From the NCBI RefSeq assembly GCF_050947875.1, contig NC_134572.1, positions 159,547,105 to 159,611,104 of the forward strand: a stretch of DNA of 64,000 nt, read 5' to 3'. Below are positions 11,231 through 23,500 of the stretch, piece after piece. Under the pieces are notes generated by a model. That model ran no database searches, was not told where the DNA came from, and was given only the letters and a program-made list of their open reading frames with translations. Position 1 is the stretch's first letter; the number at the start of each line of letters is the position of its first letter. This DNA is from Dermacentor variabilis. Lineage: Eukaryota; Arthropoda; Arachnida; Ixodida; Ixodidae. The translations under genes were made by a program, and so were the position numbers.

Positions 11231-11704
11231 GTGCAAGGAGCTAAAATCCTGCAAGTAAGGCACATCGGTTCATCGAAAACAATCCTGATAGCGCTCAATG
11301 AAGCATATTTACCAGGCTACGCTCTCTACCGTCGACTGGTCATCCGAATGTACCAGTACAGGCCCTGCAGCGTGCTGTGTAATTCATTCCTTGAAACTGA
11401 ACAGGACGCGGACGTCTGTCCTCACAAGAACGAATTTGTGGTCTATACAAAAAATGTGGAACTAAGTCACCTCCCGGATCCAATGGAGACAACTCATCAT
11501 GACGGCGAGCTACGCTGCCGGATTCGCGGAGGAGAGCATGTAGCAAATTACCCCGATTGTCCAGTACATCAAAGAGCTGACGAAGCAAAACGAAAAGCTG
11601 CAACAGTCGCAATAACACTACTTAAACGCCATGAAAGGGGAGGAACAGCACGAGCCCGCAAAGCAATCGGGGAACCCAAACAACAAGCACCGCAGCCGCA
11701 TTAG
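11231..11704 (+). pseudogene. I-like LINE ORF1 (gag-like) remnant
   Basis: The 157-residue reading includes ILQVRHIGSSKTILIALNEA and later ADVCPHKN, which resembles the RRM-plus-CCHC region of I-clade ORF1 proteins (family text: a hydrophobic beta-rich block, then CxxCxxxGHRxDVCP). Here the zinc-knuckle cysteines are mostly lost (VLCNSFLETEQDADVCP), so RNA binding by this copy is doubtful. The C-terminal third is basic and Ala/Arg rich. The assignment is by resemblance to tick LINE wording. Confidence 0.6.
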
Positions 11705-12164
11705 GAGCCACGGTAGAATCATGTGGCCTGAGCTCCCAACAACAAACTTCTTCGAAGTACTTATTAGTCCAGAAAAGCAACACGGCCGGAGCACCAGCCA
11801 TACGACGTACCACCAGAACAAGAGCACCGTAGCTAGCAAGCAAGGTCCCTGGCAGAGAGATACCACGACAACACCATAAACCAAGAGGAAACGAAGACAA
11901 GACGAACAGGACCACTCTGGGAATACTGAAAGACAAAATACGTTTTAGAGAAGCGCGACTCACGTGGGTGAGTGGTTCGCACCTTTCACCAGCTGCCAGG
12001 TCTTCTCCGCGTTCACGACACACCGTTAATCCCCGCCCTTCCTACAGTCGGGCATTGAAAGAAGCTCAGACATCACCATCTCATAGGAATGTAATTACAC
12101 ATCTACCAGCGAGCATTAAAGAGAAAGAGGGAGCACAGGTACACAACATAACAATGCTGCGGAA

Positions 12165-12437
12165 ATGGCAGAGCTCCTAAACAGACTAGAACAAATCGTT
12201 GCAGTAGTAACTAAAATTGAGGAAGACATGTTGAACCTGCAAGCAGAAATGCAGGAAAGTGATGTTGTCATAGAAAAATTAGCAAAGCAAAATGCATTAC
12301 TCCTAGAAAGACAAGAACAAAAAGAACAGACCATTAACCGCATCGAGACAATCCTGAACATGACGAGAAAGCACACTCAAAATCTCTTGCATTACTCGCA
12401 AGATGAAACACCTAACAAGGTAGTGATTCACGACTAA
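12165..12437 (+). pseudogene. Coiled-coil segment of the LINE ORF1
   Basis: This 90-residue frame is dominated by heptads (LLNRLEQIVAVVTKIEEDML onward, with regular L/I spacing). ORF1 proteins of I-group LINEs commonly carry such a C-terminal coiled coil after the zinc knuckles. Its position, between the ORF1 remnant and the endonuclease, fits that role. It is short and out of frame with its neighbour. Confidence 0.5.
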
Positions 12438-13060
12438 GAGAACAATAATGTCTCCAGAGAACATGACATCCAACACGAAGAGCGGAATCGGAAATAAAAG
12501 TAGCTCTCCGCACTGGCCATTAGCGGCCGCACGGCAACCGCTTGCGAAATAGCAGTTCGAATTCCTCCACTGTTCAGGAAGGAACCATGTATTCTACAAG
12601 AAAATTCTACAGTTCTACCACCAGGGCAGGGGCCATTAACTCGCCGCTTCCAAGAACTTAGATAAAAAGCAATCAGTAACCAAGTGCCTCTTAAAAACGC
12701 ACACCTTCCAAGAACCAGTGACGTACAGTCTGCTCTATCCCGGGCTTGTAAATTATGCACAGGTAGAGTCGATCTTCACCACATCAGGTGGGCGTGCCTC
12801 CTGATAAGTACCAAGAAACTCACCAACTCATTATCTCCCCTTCCCATCAGCACCTTAGAACAGCGGGAGACCGCACCGCTCAGCTCAGACCCGGATCTCC
12901 AACTCCCGGTCGTCCAGATGGCCGAAGACGCCGCCAAAACGAAAGGCTTGGCCAACGCCTGAGGAAGAAGCGGACGGGCCCTACGAATCCCTAAACCTCA
13001 CCTCGGACAACATATGGTTTACTACTACTGCTGCTAGTCCGACTAAAAATAAAATAATAG

Positions 13061-13795
13061 TCTAGCAATGGAACTGCAGAGGTTTAAAAAAGAGGAAGTC
13101 GCTGCTGTTACAGCGAATAGAACAGGAATTTAGACCACATTATATAACCACGGTGCAGGAATCGAACAGGATAACAACCATACCAGTATGCCAGCTGTTT
13201 CAGCAACCTAGAATTAAAATGAAATGTAGGAAGGAGACAAATGATATTAAAGGCAGCCGGCATGACCATAAGTTACGTTAAGAATGACTAAGCAGCCGTA
13301 CAGCTCGGCACGGGAAGAGACAATCCAGAGGAGCAAGAGTACGTTACGATAAAGTGCAGAATCCTGAAGAGCGCGCAGGAAATAATTTTCGCGAATGCTT
13401 ACTGGCTTCCTAACAAGTCAAATAAAAAGAATTCAACGGCACAGAAAACACATAAGGGGCCTAAAAAATACCACATTCTCTTAACAGGAAACTTCAACAG
13501 TCCAAGTAAAGCTTGGGGATATGACTTGACGGCACCAACTGGCAGAAAGTTAGAATGCGTTATGAACAACATACATGTTACCCTATTAAACGACACCACG
13601 ACTACTAGAACAGGCAATAGCGTCGAGAAAGATACGAACCCGGACTTAACGTGGTTCAGGGGACCCATGAATGCTATATGGAAGAACGCCCCAGAAAATT
13701 TAGGTAGCGGTCAGTATACCCTTAGGACGCAGCTTATAGTGAAAAAAGGACGAACCGCGGACAGAAATTTTACTAAAGCAAACATTACTAAATGA
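13061..13795 (+). pseudogene. I-like LINE endonuclease remnant
   Basis: From about 13070 the frame reads QWNCRGLKKRKSLLLQRIEQ, the standard opening of an AP-type LINE endonuclease. Further on, after frame changes, comes IIFANAYWLPN, then GNFNSPSKAWGYDL (family GDFNAPHxxWGY, with the catalytic D replaced by N here) and GNSVEKDTNPDLTW. The loss of the aspartate and the broken frames make it inactive. Confidence 0.7.
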
Positions 13796-14378
13796 TACGA
13801 TATGCGAGCTAAACTCTTACGGAGAGACCCAGGGGATGACGTAGATACTCGGGTAGAACATATCAACTCTGTGCACAAAAGGGGCGCTAAGAAAATTGGA
13901 GCAGATGAATATCACCCCTAAGTTGACGTCCATCACCTAAATCTCTGGAATGCAACGCTGCAGATTAATAAAATAAGTACAAAAAGAATAAACCAAACAA
14001 AGCATTACCCAAAAGAATTCAAAGATCGCGATAGAAGCGCGAAATCACGCCCAGGAATTATCCAACGAGAACTGGCTTCAACTCTATGGTCAGTTTAACA
14101 AACAGCTGCATATCACGAAAGCTTGGCAAATATTGAGTACCTTTCGAGTTCAGGAAAAACCAAGACACGCGCTAGCTAAACTGCAAATGTTGGACAAAAA
14201 AATGCAGAGGAGCTAGCTGCAGAGTTGTCGCACACATTCGTTCCAATCAAAAGCGACGATCGTCCCTTACCAGATCAACTCGCCTTTTTCGGTTCGTGAA
14301 TCACGCGCCGTCATGCTTAGCTACAAAAGGAACGCTACCCCCAGAGCAGACGCAATCACGCACGCATAGTTTAAAAAC

Positions 14379-14690
14379 TTGGCAGATAATCATCAAGTGA
14401 CTCTGCTGGAACATACAAACAAAGCATGGGAAAAAGGAATAATTCGAAAGCAATGGAGTGAGGCAGTAGTAATACTCATTCCTAAACCAGGAAAACAATC
14501 CGACAGAATATCCAATTTCAGGCCCGTATCATTTACTTCCTGTGTGGTAAATTTGATGGAGAGGATGCTTTTGGAATGTCCTGAGTGGCACATGGAAGGC
14601 CGTCAACTTTTACCCCAGACAATGATAGGCTTCAGAAAACCCGTTAGCAACTCGGAACGCTATGCTGAGGATCGAAAACCAGGTGTTTGA
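14379..14690 (+). pseudogene. I-like LINE reverse transcriptase fragment
   Basis: The 103-residue frame reads LLEHTNKAWEKGIIRKQWSE, VVILIPKPGKQSD, FRPVSFTSCVVNLMERML and MIGFRKP. These correspond to RT motifs 0 to 2 of I-group LINEs. The YADD-containing palm is represented only by a scrap near 14985-15050 in other frames. No working enzyme is encoded. Confidence 0.72.
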
Positions 14691-15119
14691 TTTACCAAGT
14701 ACAGCTCAGCTAAGCACAAACGTGGGAGTTGATTTGCAACGAGCTTTTCATAGTGTCCCCCCACCGAGCAATTCTAGAGATCTTCAAGGCAACTAAACCG
14801 GTGCCTTATGCAACTATGTTAAAGACTTCTTAAGTGAAACGCCGGTTAAAGTTAAACTTGATGAATATATGTACACCTAGCCATCCAATCACGCGCGGAT
14901 TACCTCAAGGTTCTATTATCTCACCGACTTTATTTACCATTGCAATTATGAAACTACTCACATCATTTAAAAAAACCAAGTCTAGAACATAACCTGTACG
15001 CTGATGGCATAACCATTCGGTGCAGTCGAGTATCACCAGGATGCCAAGAAGACATTATTAATGCGAGAGCATTAAACGGCTCATGAGGCGAAAAATCCGG
15101 CGTTGATGGCGTGACCACA

Positions 15120-15215
15120 CGATGATCGAAAAAGGCTGTGAACCTTCGACCTTTGGTGGGATTCGAACCCACGACCTTGCGTTGTGGCATAATGTTTAAG
15201 CATCGCGCGGTGGTC
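15120..15215 (-). repeat. tRNA-like B-box repeat (SINE-type)
   Basis: The minus strand carries AAGGTCGTGGGTTCGAATCC, an excellent B-box with flanking T-arm-like bases, preceded by a weaker A-box-like stretch. No acceptor stem closes around it, so it is read as part of a SINE. Confidence 0.5.
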
Positions 15216-15589
15216 GCAGTGCTTCCGCATTCATCTACGCAGGGATCACTAAGTGTCCCTTGACTTTTTTTCTTCATGGTGCGCATCGTGTGACGCGTTA
15301 CAAACGGACAGAACGACCGGTGTACAGATTTCGCGGGTGAGTCGCCTAAGAATTCTGACGCATCATAACATGTAAAAGATTCCACTGCGCGACAAAGGTG
15401 ACTCATTATCACTTGTTCTCTGGCGAGTTCATTGATACTTGTTGAGGTTGTGGTGTCGGGTGCTCTGTTCTGTGTGTTTGTTGTAACTGCTGCTACAATA
15501 GCTTCAAGGAATAATTTTGACAGCTCCGGGAATTTCAACATGCACCGAAATTTGGGTACACGAGCATTTTTTAGCTTCGTACCCGCCGA

Positions 15590-15700
15590 TGGCAAGTGAT
15601 GTCCGCTGCCGGAGATCGAACCCGTGACCCCGCGGCTCTGCGACGCAACGCCCTACGGGCACTGAGACATTGCGCGGTTGCGGTGCCAGTCGCGGGACGG
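15590..15700 (-). repeat. tRNA-derived SINE head
   Basis: On the minus strand an A-box-like segment (tctcagtgcccgtagggcg) is followed by GTCACGGGTTCGATCTCCGG (B-box) at tRNA-like spacing. The 5' and 3' ends do not pair as a tRNA acceptor stem. This is SINE-type and not a tRNA gene. Confidence 0.55.
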
Positions 15701-16035
15701 GTCGACTCTATAGCGAAAATCACGCACAACGACACGTCTAGAAAAAGAAAGCCCATGACAGAGCGAAAACTTTCCTCTCGACTCGGAAGAGCCGGAGTCC
15801 CGCTTCTCCGCTTAAACAGCGTCGATACCTCGAAAACACTTGAAAACGAGCACTGTTTATCTCAACGCGCTCGCACGGGTTGCAAAGTCCGGTGGGGTTA
15901 AACCCGCTTTAAAAGCGCAACGCCCAGGAGATCAGGCCGTTCTCTACGGCGGGTTTTTGGGGGTGCCGTTGAGCTGTTCGCGCATCGCTCGCCGCATAAC
16001 CCGCACGAGGTCCCACAGCGACGGGGAAAAGAAGA

Positions 16036-16341
16036 ATGCGGGCCCCGACAGCGCTCGCCGTCTTGCTGGCGGCGATCTGCGGCTGCGCGTCGCTGCCCTC
16101 TTGCCGCTACCCTCGGCACTTCACGGACCACGACTACACGTGCCTGGGATTCAGCAACGCGTCGGAGCTGGAAGAAGAGATCCAGCTGCTGCGCGCCGGA
16201 GCCCCGATCCACCTGACGCTCAAGGACAGCCGGCTCGAGCACCTGCCTTCTAGCGCGTTCGCGCACCTGGACGTCTCGGTGCTCGAGCTCAGCAACGTCA
16301 CCGTGGGCACCTTCACGCTCGCCGAGCAGCACCCTTTCCAG
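16036..16341 (+). CDS. Secreted leucine-rich-repeat protein, exon 1
   Basis: Coding exon 1 of a four-exon gene, 102 codons, phase 0 at its end. It starts at the first ATG after in-frame upstream stops and opens with a signal peptide (MRAPTALAVLLAAICGCASL). A cysteine-bearing N-terminal cap follows (CRYPRHF...YTCLGF), then the first LRR-like strands (LTLKDSRLEHLPSSAFAHLD, VLELSNVTVG). Three Asn-X-Ser/Thr sites (NAS, NVT and, in exon 2, NST) suit a glycosylated secreted protein. It ends CAG|GTAGAG. The spliced product is 320 residues. Small LRR proteins of this form in arthropods act in extracellular recognition or as carrier subunits. The specific partner cannot be told from sequence. Confidence 0.87.
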
Positions 16342-17249
16342 GTAGAGGCCGTTCTTGCGCTTTTTTTTTTCAAACAGATCTTCCCTGCAAAGCTTCCGCT
16401 TTTGCCCGCGGAAATAATCCGCTGGCAAGAAGACAGTAGATTAAAAGAAAAGTTGCACCCTTAACTATTCTGTTTGTTTCATGACTAACAACTTTATCCT
16501 TAAAGCTGCAGAAAGATTAATCCTAAATCATAGCGAGTTCAAACTACAACTGCGATGAGGGGAGCCATATAGTCGAAAACTACGCGATAACTCTGACTAT
16601 ACCTGGTGTGCTCTGAAATATCAGACACGAGAATTTCACAGCGATAACTGCTAAACTTCATGCAGTTTTCGCGTCCTCTGCCGCAGTTATCGCCATGATT
16701 ACTTCACCACAAGTAGCCGAAAAAGTGAATATTTATTTGTCCCCATCATTTCACCGGTTAAAGTTATAGTGAGGGTCTAGGCGTTCTTATGGGTGCGAAT
16801 ATTTGTACTTGGAATGAAGAACCGCCGCGTTGCGTCAGAGCAGAAGCCAGGAGATTTTTAACTCTTTTGATCTGCAGCTAATCCCAATTTTATTAATCAA
16901 TTTTATCGTAACTTACCTGAAATGTAACACACACTTGGAATTGATTCATGTCGCCCATAATTTTAACTTCCAAACATCATAAAATTCCTCCAACCTTGAA
17001 CCAAATTGAAAAATAAAAAAACGCTTTTTTTTTTGGCATGTAGAAGACTGATATGACGTGCTACTGCACATTGCTTGAAGCGCGAGTTCACGATGCACTG
17101 CGTTCGTAGAACACTTCATAAGAGCGCCACAAAAAAACGAGGCACTGAAGTGTGGCAGGCCACTCAGAACCAGGACTCTGATCGTGCGAATTCATGCACG
17201 TGTACCTTACATGTAAATGTAGTTCCGTTGGTAAAGGTAACACACGTTA

Positions 17250-17305
17250 GCCCCGCGTGCCTCATAATCAGAAAGTGGTTTTGGCACGTAAAACCCCATA
17301 TTAGG
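17250..17305 (+). repeat. Ruka-like SINE 3' fragment
   Basis: The segment cgtgcctcataatcagaaag and tggttttggcacgtaaaaccc is the conserved tail of the tRNA-derived SINE family also present at 62237-62463. Only this tail is preserved here. Confidence 0.6.
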
Positions 17306-17559
17306 AAAAAAGCCCCGCACCATAAAATTTCCCTGTGTGTCAAGTCTGGAAACACGCAGCTTCACGGCAGACGACATGTGGAAAATTCTGCTGGCTTTTC
17401 TTTGTGTAACAAAGACAGCAAATTGGGTGCAAAGAATTGAAACAAAATAATCCATGAAGATTTACACAGAGGCCAAGCCGAAAATCTAGTGACACAAAGG
17501 GGGGCAGTGCCTCACTATTTCACACCCAAGTTGGTGACCTGATTAAAACAATATACTAT

Positions 17560-17690
17560 AGGAGCAACTATTCCCTGCAGTATGAGGTATGTGTCCGCTT
17601 CTGCAAAAGTCTGGAAACGACTGGACACATTGTAATGGAATGCCAAGATATTCGCTCAGCCAGGACCTTCCGGAAACGCCGGGGCTCAAA
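17560..17690 (+). pseudogene. LINE ORF2 C-terminal zinc-finger scrap
   Basis: The + frame reads VCVRFCKSLETTGHIVMECQ, matching the CxxC...H...C block that follows the RT/RNase H region in I- and R1-type LINEs. It is about 40 residues with no continuation. Confidence 0.5.
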
Positions 17691-17815
17691 GGTGACCGTG
17701 GCATTAAAGCAGACTATTGATGGACGGTATTGGTTACGTTTCCCTTCGCGAACGCGGGTTAGGCGCACACGTATAGGGGCTGTTCCGGAGTTTGTAAGTT
17801 ATGCCGTCTTGCCTG

Positions 17816-18190
17816 TCACACCCGCATTGTCGCAAGCCTCCTAGCACGTTCTTCGGGAGTCTTTTGGGCACGCCTGGCCCGCGCCTTTTGCCGATCTTGT
17901 CCGGCTCGTGCCCGGCGCTTGCCGACAACTTCGAGGTCAGTCGACTCGCGCTCGGCCTGCACTCGCTTGCGCTGCTTCTCCGTCCTCCACGCACGCCGCT
18001 TAACCTCTCGATCGCCAGACGAACCCGACACATCGATAATGCGCACACAGCCCCGTAGCAACGGCGAGAGGAAGTGAACCCAGCGCGCCTCCGCCTACCC
18101 TGCTCCTCCGAGGCGCTCCGCCTCCTTCCTTTTCCCCTCCGCCGCACGCTCCTTCCCTTCACCTCCAAGTGCTCAACCTCCGGCACTCGC
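17816..18190 (-). other. GC-rich Arg/Ala-rich frame of unknown nature
   Basis: Two overlapping minus-strand frames (17734-18186 and 17816-18061) encode a very basic, helical text with an ordered look (VQAERESTDLEVVGKRRARA then RRAQKTPEERARRLATMRV). The base composition contrasts with the AT-rich flanks. Similar Arg-rich repetitive frames are familiar from dispersed tick repeats. I would not call it a gene. It may be part of an unrecognised element. Confidence 0.3.
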
Positions 18191-19631
18191 TTCCCTCTCC
18201 CAGCTCGGCGGCCTCAGACTTAATCTTGCCGATTTCACAGGCAAAACATATACGGTAAAAAAAAGCCGGAAATAAGGGGGCCGAGACATAAGTAACCTTG
18301 AAACACAGGGATACTTGCTTTAATAAACAGAGAGAACATAAAGTAGATATAAGCAAAATACTACACTCCAATAAATTTAGTAAAATTTATTAGCCCAAGC
18401 AGGTCAAAGGTGGCAATTTGTAGCTGCCTCGGAGACGCCGTTATAAATAGTCGTTCATCATCATCGTATAATCATTGTCACCACCTGCATAGTGCATCTA
18501 CAACAGTTCCACAGACTATACAACTGCCGCACCCGCAAGATGGGAGCTGGCTACTTGCATGGTCTCTTTAAGTAACAGTGAGTCTACCTTTACAGCCAGC
18601 GCCAACAGTTTAATTTCCGTAGAATCTAAGGAAAGGCTCATGTAGAAACTAAGGAAACTTCTGCTCTTGCGCAACTGCATATCGTATACGCCACGTGCAG
18701 ACTCTGAAAGCGCAGATTTTCACCGCGATCCATTGCACAAGTGCCGTTACTCGAAGATATTTTATATATTTATTTATTTTGCTAACCGCGCCCGTTTTGG
18801 AACATTCGGGCCACCCTATCTCGGAGGTTATGGTGTTGTATATACGTGACAGGGCACGTCTGCTGTGGCATGCACGCTCCATATTTTTTTTTTCGGATTA
18901 TGGGGGTGCCTCATTTCTCAGGAGCTTTTAGGAATTATCCCGGGGTCATCGGAGTTCTCCCAGCGGTTTCCAGGAGTACAGTGGTGTTCTGTGCAGCGAG
19001 GCAACATCACGTGGTTTCTATAAACGTGATATAAACGTGGCGTATAAACGCCAGGAGCCGCGCGATCGTGAGTGCCATAAACAATAATTAGGCTAACAAA
19101 ATTAACTTCAAGAGACAAGTATCACCTTGTCAGAGCTGTCATGCTCCTACCCCTGCGTTTGTGCTATTTGCGATAGAGAATTTGACCACCTCCGGGCACC
19201 GCAGCGTAACCGATGTGTGTCGCGCTGGTCAGACAGAACAAAGAGAACCGCAAGAAGGGTTGACTCCACCTCCGATCGTCCTCAGCGGGGCGCCAACTGA
19301 ATGGAAGCTTCGCGATTGACTTTGGCTTCGCGGAATGATTATTAGCGCACAACTGGTGAGCGCTTTCTCTTCTCAGGAACGTGCAGTCAGTTATTGTTAC
19401 TGATCTTCGGACACTCGTCAATTTTTCAACCACTGCACCACACTCTGATCATCGCGGAACGTTGTGTATATTTTTGAAGCACCAACGTATCGCTAGAACC
19501 CCACAGATTTCTCTGCTGTTTGTCCGCGCTCGCATGGCTAACGTTACCTCCATTATCGCAGTGGCTATCGTCATAGATAAACCCGAGGGTCAGGACCAGC
19601 TCAACATCGCAGTACGTGGTTGCGATGATAG

Positions 19632-20300
19632 TGTAGCGAAGTGACGCAGCCGTGAGATATCAGACGCATCAACTCACCAGGGAGACGGAAGAAGAATGGG
19701 GATGAGCTCTGGCAGGGGCAAGTCCAAATCCGCAGGTACGACGACGAGAGTAGCATTTGAACAACTAGATTTATTCTCTTGGTATTTACCTTAGTTTAAA
19801 CTGTACAAAATATCTACAAGCAAAACGATGTCATACCCGTCGTCGTCGGCCTGCCTGACCGGCCTGGTCTCCCCTGGTGAAGATGCGCCGTCTGCTGCTG
19901 TCTACTTGCTCACACTAAAACTACCCCAAACTATTCCTTAAATAAGTTTCCCCAGCATCCAAGAGACACTTTTCTCCACCAATGGGCTACTTCGTTACTC
20001 CGACCAATCAGGCAAGCCGACATCATCCAATAAGCGGCAGAGTTCAAGGGGTCAAGAGATGGTCGCGTCAACACTCCGTACACAAAAGCACTCTGACCAT
20101 AACTAATCAGCTTTTGACAGCCGAGCGTGGGAAGACGACGCGACATGTGCAGGTGTGACGTCAGGCGCGGCGGCCGCGCGGCAGCACTGTCCGCGGCGCC
20201 GTCGAGGTCATTTGTGTACAAAGGTTTGCCCCGCGTCAAGGACCCCACAAAATTCCCCGAAAGACAGCAAAGAGGGCCGCGGTACACTCTCTTCGCGACA
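19632..20300 (-). repeat. 3' LTR of the gypsy element (669 bp)
   Basis: TGTAGCGAAG at 19632 to CTTCGCGACA at 20300. It is intact and serves as reference for the split copy. The order in it shows that the nested LINE removed or overlaps only CTCC at 19869-19872. An aataagt-rich stretch around 19935 and a GC-rich block (20150-20200) are visible. The promoter position was not assigned. Confidence 0.93.
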
Positions 20301-20312
20301 CCTCCCCCCTAC
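20301..20312 (-). promoter_or_regulatory. Polypurine tract of the gypsy element
   Basis: The sense strand reads GTAGGGGGGAGG directly before the 3' LTR, the usual position and composition of the plus-strand primer. Confidence 0.8.
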
Positions 20313-20539
20313 GAAAAAGAGTGTCCCACTCGTTACAAATCATTACTACAAAATAAAACATGGCTGAAGAAGTTAAACGCGCACATTAGGGATTCATATA
20401 AAGAACTGAAGTATCCGTAAGGAAGATTTAGCATCACGTAAAACAAAACAAACAAGTTTTGACAAAATGGAAACAAAATGCACAAGACAAGAAACAAAGT
20501 TCATTCGCGCGCGCTACACAATAAAATTAACAATGAAGG

Positions 20540-23500
20540 TTATACGCTTGCGCTGTGATACACATCAGTGTCCGTGTCGTAAGCAGTGATAGTTCTCGGA
20601 TCGGCCTCGTTGTGGAATGTCTTCCAGTCGGAGTAAAGTTCAGTCCCATCATCCGAGTCTTCTACGACGCGCACTCTTTCACAAGTCTCTGTCTTGTACA
20701 CACAATCACTACGCGAACCGCACTCGCGCACACCACCATTCAAATCGCACTCGCGCACAGCACCACTTGGATCACACACCTCCTCTCGATGTCCGTCAAC
20801 AGACTCGTCGTCCGCGTCGTCATTATCCGAGCACTGTCTGACGTGGCACGGTTTTAAGCGCGCAACATTAACAACGTCGCGTTTTTTGCCAGTTCTATCC
20901 ACTACCTCCCAGTTGTTCTCGCCGATTCGACTAACAAGACGGAAAGGCCCGTGGTACCGGTGAAGGAGTTTTGTTGTCTTTCCCCGAGCTCTGAAGGGAG
21001 TCCACAAATACACCAAGTCCCCCGCATGGTAGACTGCACTACGTCGTTTAGCGTCGTAACTACGTTTGTTCTTTACTTGCTGACGCCTCTCTCGTTCGGT
21101 CACTAGCTCGCGAGCACGCTGCAGCCGGAGGGCCACTTTCCTGACGTCCAGTGTGCAGTCGGAACCACGTTCCGCGCCTAGCGCTACATCTATAGGAAGT
21201 GTGGGCTCATGTCCGTGAAGAAGAAAGAATGGGGTGAACCCGGTGGTCTCGTGGGTAGAAGAATTGTATGCAAAAAGCACGTACGGAAGAAATTCGTCCC
21301 AGTCGCGATGGTGCGAAGAAACGTACATGCTGAGCATATCGGCCAACGTGCGGTTGAAGCGCTCGCACAAGCCGTTCGCTTGAGGATGGTACGCTGTAGT
21401 AGTGGCATGCTCGCTACCTATAAGTCGGAAAATTTCTTCAGTCAGGTTGGCGACAAAATGCTGCCCCCGATCTGTTATCACTTTTTCTGGTGCCCCATGG
21501 CGTAAGACAATTTGCTCGACGAAGGCTTTAGCAGCTTCTGCAGCAGTGGCCGCTGTACACGCGACAGCCTCGACCCATTTCGTGTGGTAGTCAGTAACCA
21601 CGAGGATGTAGCGGTTTCCTGCTTTGCTTTTAGTGAAAGGGCCAAGAAAATCCATGCCCACTTGTTGGAAAGGGCGACCTGCAGGTGGGATCGGCTGGAG
21701 AAAACCGGTCGCCTTTCCGGGTGGTAGCTTTCGCGTCTGACAGTCAGGGCAGGAGAGGACATACTTGGTGACGTGGCAAAACATCTTTGGCCAGAAATAG
21801 CGGCTGCGAATTTTCTCCCATGTGCGCTTGACACCGAGGTGGCCTGCCGTGGTGTCGTCATGGCAGTGCCTCAGAACCTCCGATCTCAAACACTTGGGGA
21901 CAACGAGGGCTGCGCGATCTTCCGGAAAGCCTTTCGCTCTTCTGTACAATACACCGTCGACCAGCCGAAAGCTCCGTGCCGTTCTTTTCGTTTTTCTGAC
22001 AACGGGCGCACTCGGCTGCTCTAGGTGCTGTATTATTTCTTGCATCCAGGAATCCTCTCTCTGCGTTTTCCCGATGTCCACATGATCCAGCACGAGCAAC
22101 GGTAATGGGTTTTCTTCGCTTGCTGGTGCGGGATCATGAGGAATGCGGGAAAGCGTGTCCGCATTTCCATTCTTCAGGCCAGGGCGATGTCGCAACGTTA
22201 TGTCGAACTCTTGAAGCAACAGAGACCATCTCATAAGGCGACTATTCGGATTTCTCACTTTCATTAGCCAGGCCAGGCTAGCTTGGTCCGTCACGACTGT
22301 GAACTTAGACCCAAAAATGTACGGACGAAACTGTCCGCACGCGTACACGACAGCGAGACATTCTTTCTCAGTTGTGCTGTAGTTCATCTCAGCCTTATTA
22401 AGGTGTCGGCTAGCATAGGCAATTACCTTCTCTTCGGATCCGATTTTCTGAACTAGTACAGCACCAATTCCATAATCACAGGCATCAGTGTGCACCTCTA
22501 TCGGCTTCCCGGGCTCAAACTGACGCAAAATGGGCGCCGTGATCAGCTTCTCTTTGAGGGATTGCATAGCCGCTTCGCAAGCCGCATCCCAGACGAAAGG
22601 GACATCCTTTCTAGTGAGGTTAGTGAGTGGTCGAGAAATACGAGAAAAATCCTTGATAAATCGCCGATAGTAATTGCAGATTGCGAGAAAGCTCTGTACA
22701 CCTTTCTTGTTTTTTGGTGGGGAAAACTTTTCAATCGCGGCCACTTTGTCTGGGTCCGGTCGGATGTTCTCGCCAGTGAGAATGTGACCAAGGTACTTAA
22801 TCTCCTGTCGCGCAAAGCTGCACTTTTCCGGCTTCAGCCGCAAGTTCGCCGCGTCCAAGGCCGAGAATACGCTTTTCAAATCTTGCAAATGAGCGGTCAT
22901 GTCCTTAGAGAAAATTACAATGTCGTCCAAGTAAGCCAAGCATACCTTCCAAAGCAGACCACTGAGTACTTTGTTAATCATTCTCTGAAACGTGGCCGGG
23001 GCGTTACACAGACCAAAGGGAACAACATTGAACTCATACAAGCCGGGCCCACAGGCAAACGCGGTCTTCGGCTTATCTTCCTCCTTGATTTTCACTTGCC
23101 AATAGCCCGATGTAAGATCAAGTGTTGTGAAGTATTTTGAGCCCTGTAGCACGTCGAGAATGTCATCGATTCGCGGCAGTGGATGTACATCTTTCTTCGT
23201 AACTTCATTCACCCTTCGAAAGTCGACACAAAAACGCCATGACCCGTTCGGCTTTTTTACGAGGATGACAGGTGATGACCAGGGACTGCGAGATTCCCTT
23301 ATTATACCATCGCGCAGCATTTCCTCTACTTGCTTCTCAATCAGGTTCCTTTCAAAAGGGGAGTGACGGTAGGGATGCTGATGAATTGGTCGAGAATCGC
23401 CTGTGTCGATAACGTGTTCTGCCATAGACGTCTGCTGAATGGGGTTGTTATCGCCAGTGAATAGGTGGCGGAAGTTGTCAATGAGCGAAAGCAACTCAGC

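Larger units (their letters stand above)
10440..15060 (+). mobile_element. Decayed I-like LINE with ORF1 and ORF2 remnants
   Basis: The + strand carries, in order, a GC-rich leader (about 10440-11200), an ORF1 remnant (11231-11704), a coiled-coil frame (12165-12437), an endonuclease remnant (about 13061-13795) and an RT fragment (14379-14690, with further scraps to about 15055). The wording matches the I group of tick LINEs (GNFNSPSKAWGY in the endonuclease, IPKPGKQSD and FRPVSFTS in the RT). Many stops and frame changes show an old copy. The exact ends are not defined. The left limit is a guess from sequence character. Confidence 0.68.

Noticed and set aside
15120..15215. tRNA gene candidate
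   Set aside because: Good B-box but no acceptor stem and no anticodon arm. Better explained as a SINE.
15590..15700. tRNA gene candidate
   Set aside because: A- and B-box-like segments are present but the ends do not pair.
19931..20420. LTR open frames, repeated at 31900-32293
   Set aside because: They appear in both LTR copies and are part of the LTR, with no coding role supported.
21209..23140. Several + strand frames
   Set aside because: Antisense shadows of gypsy pol.
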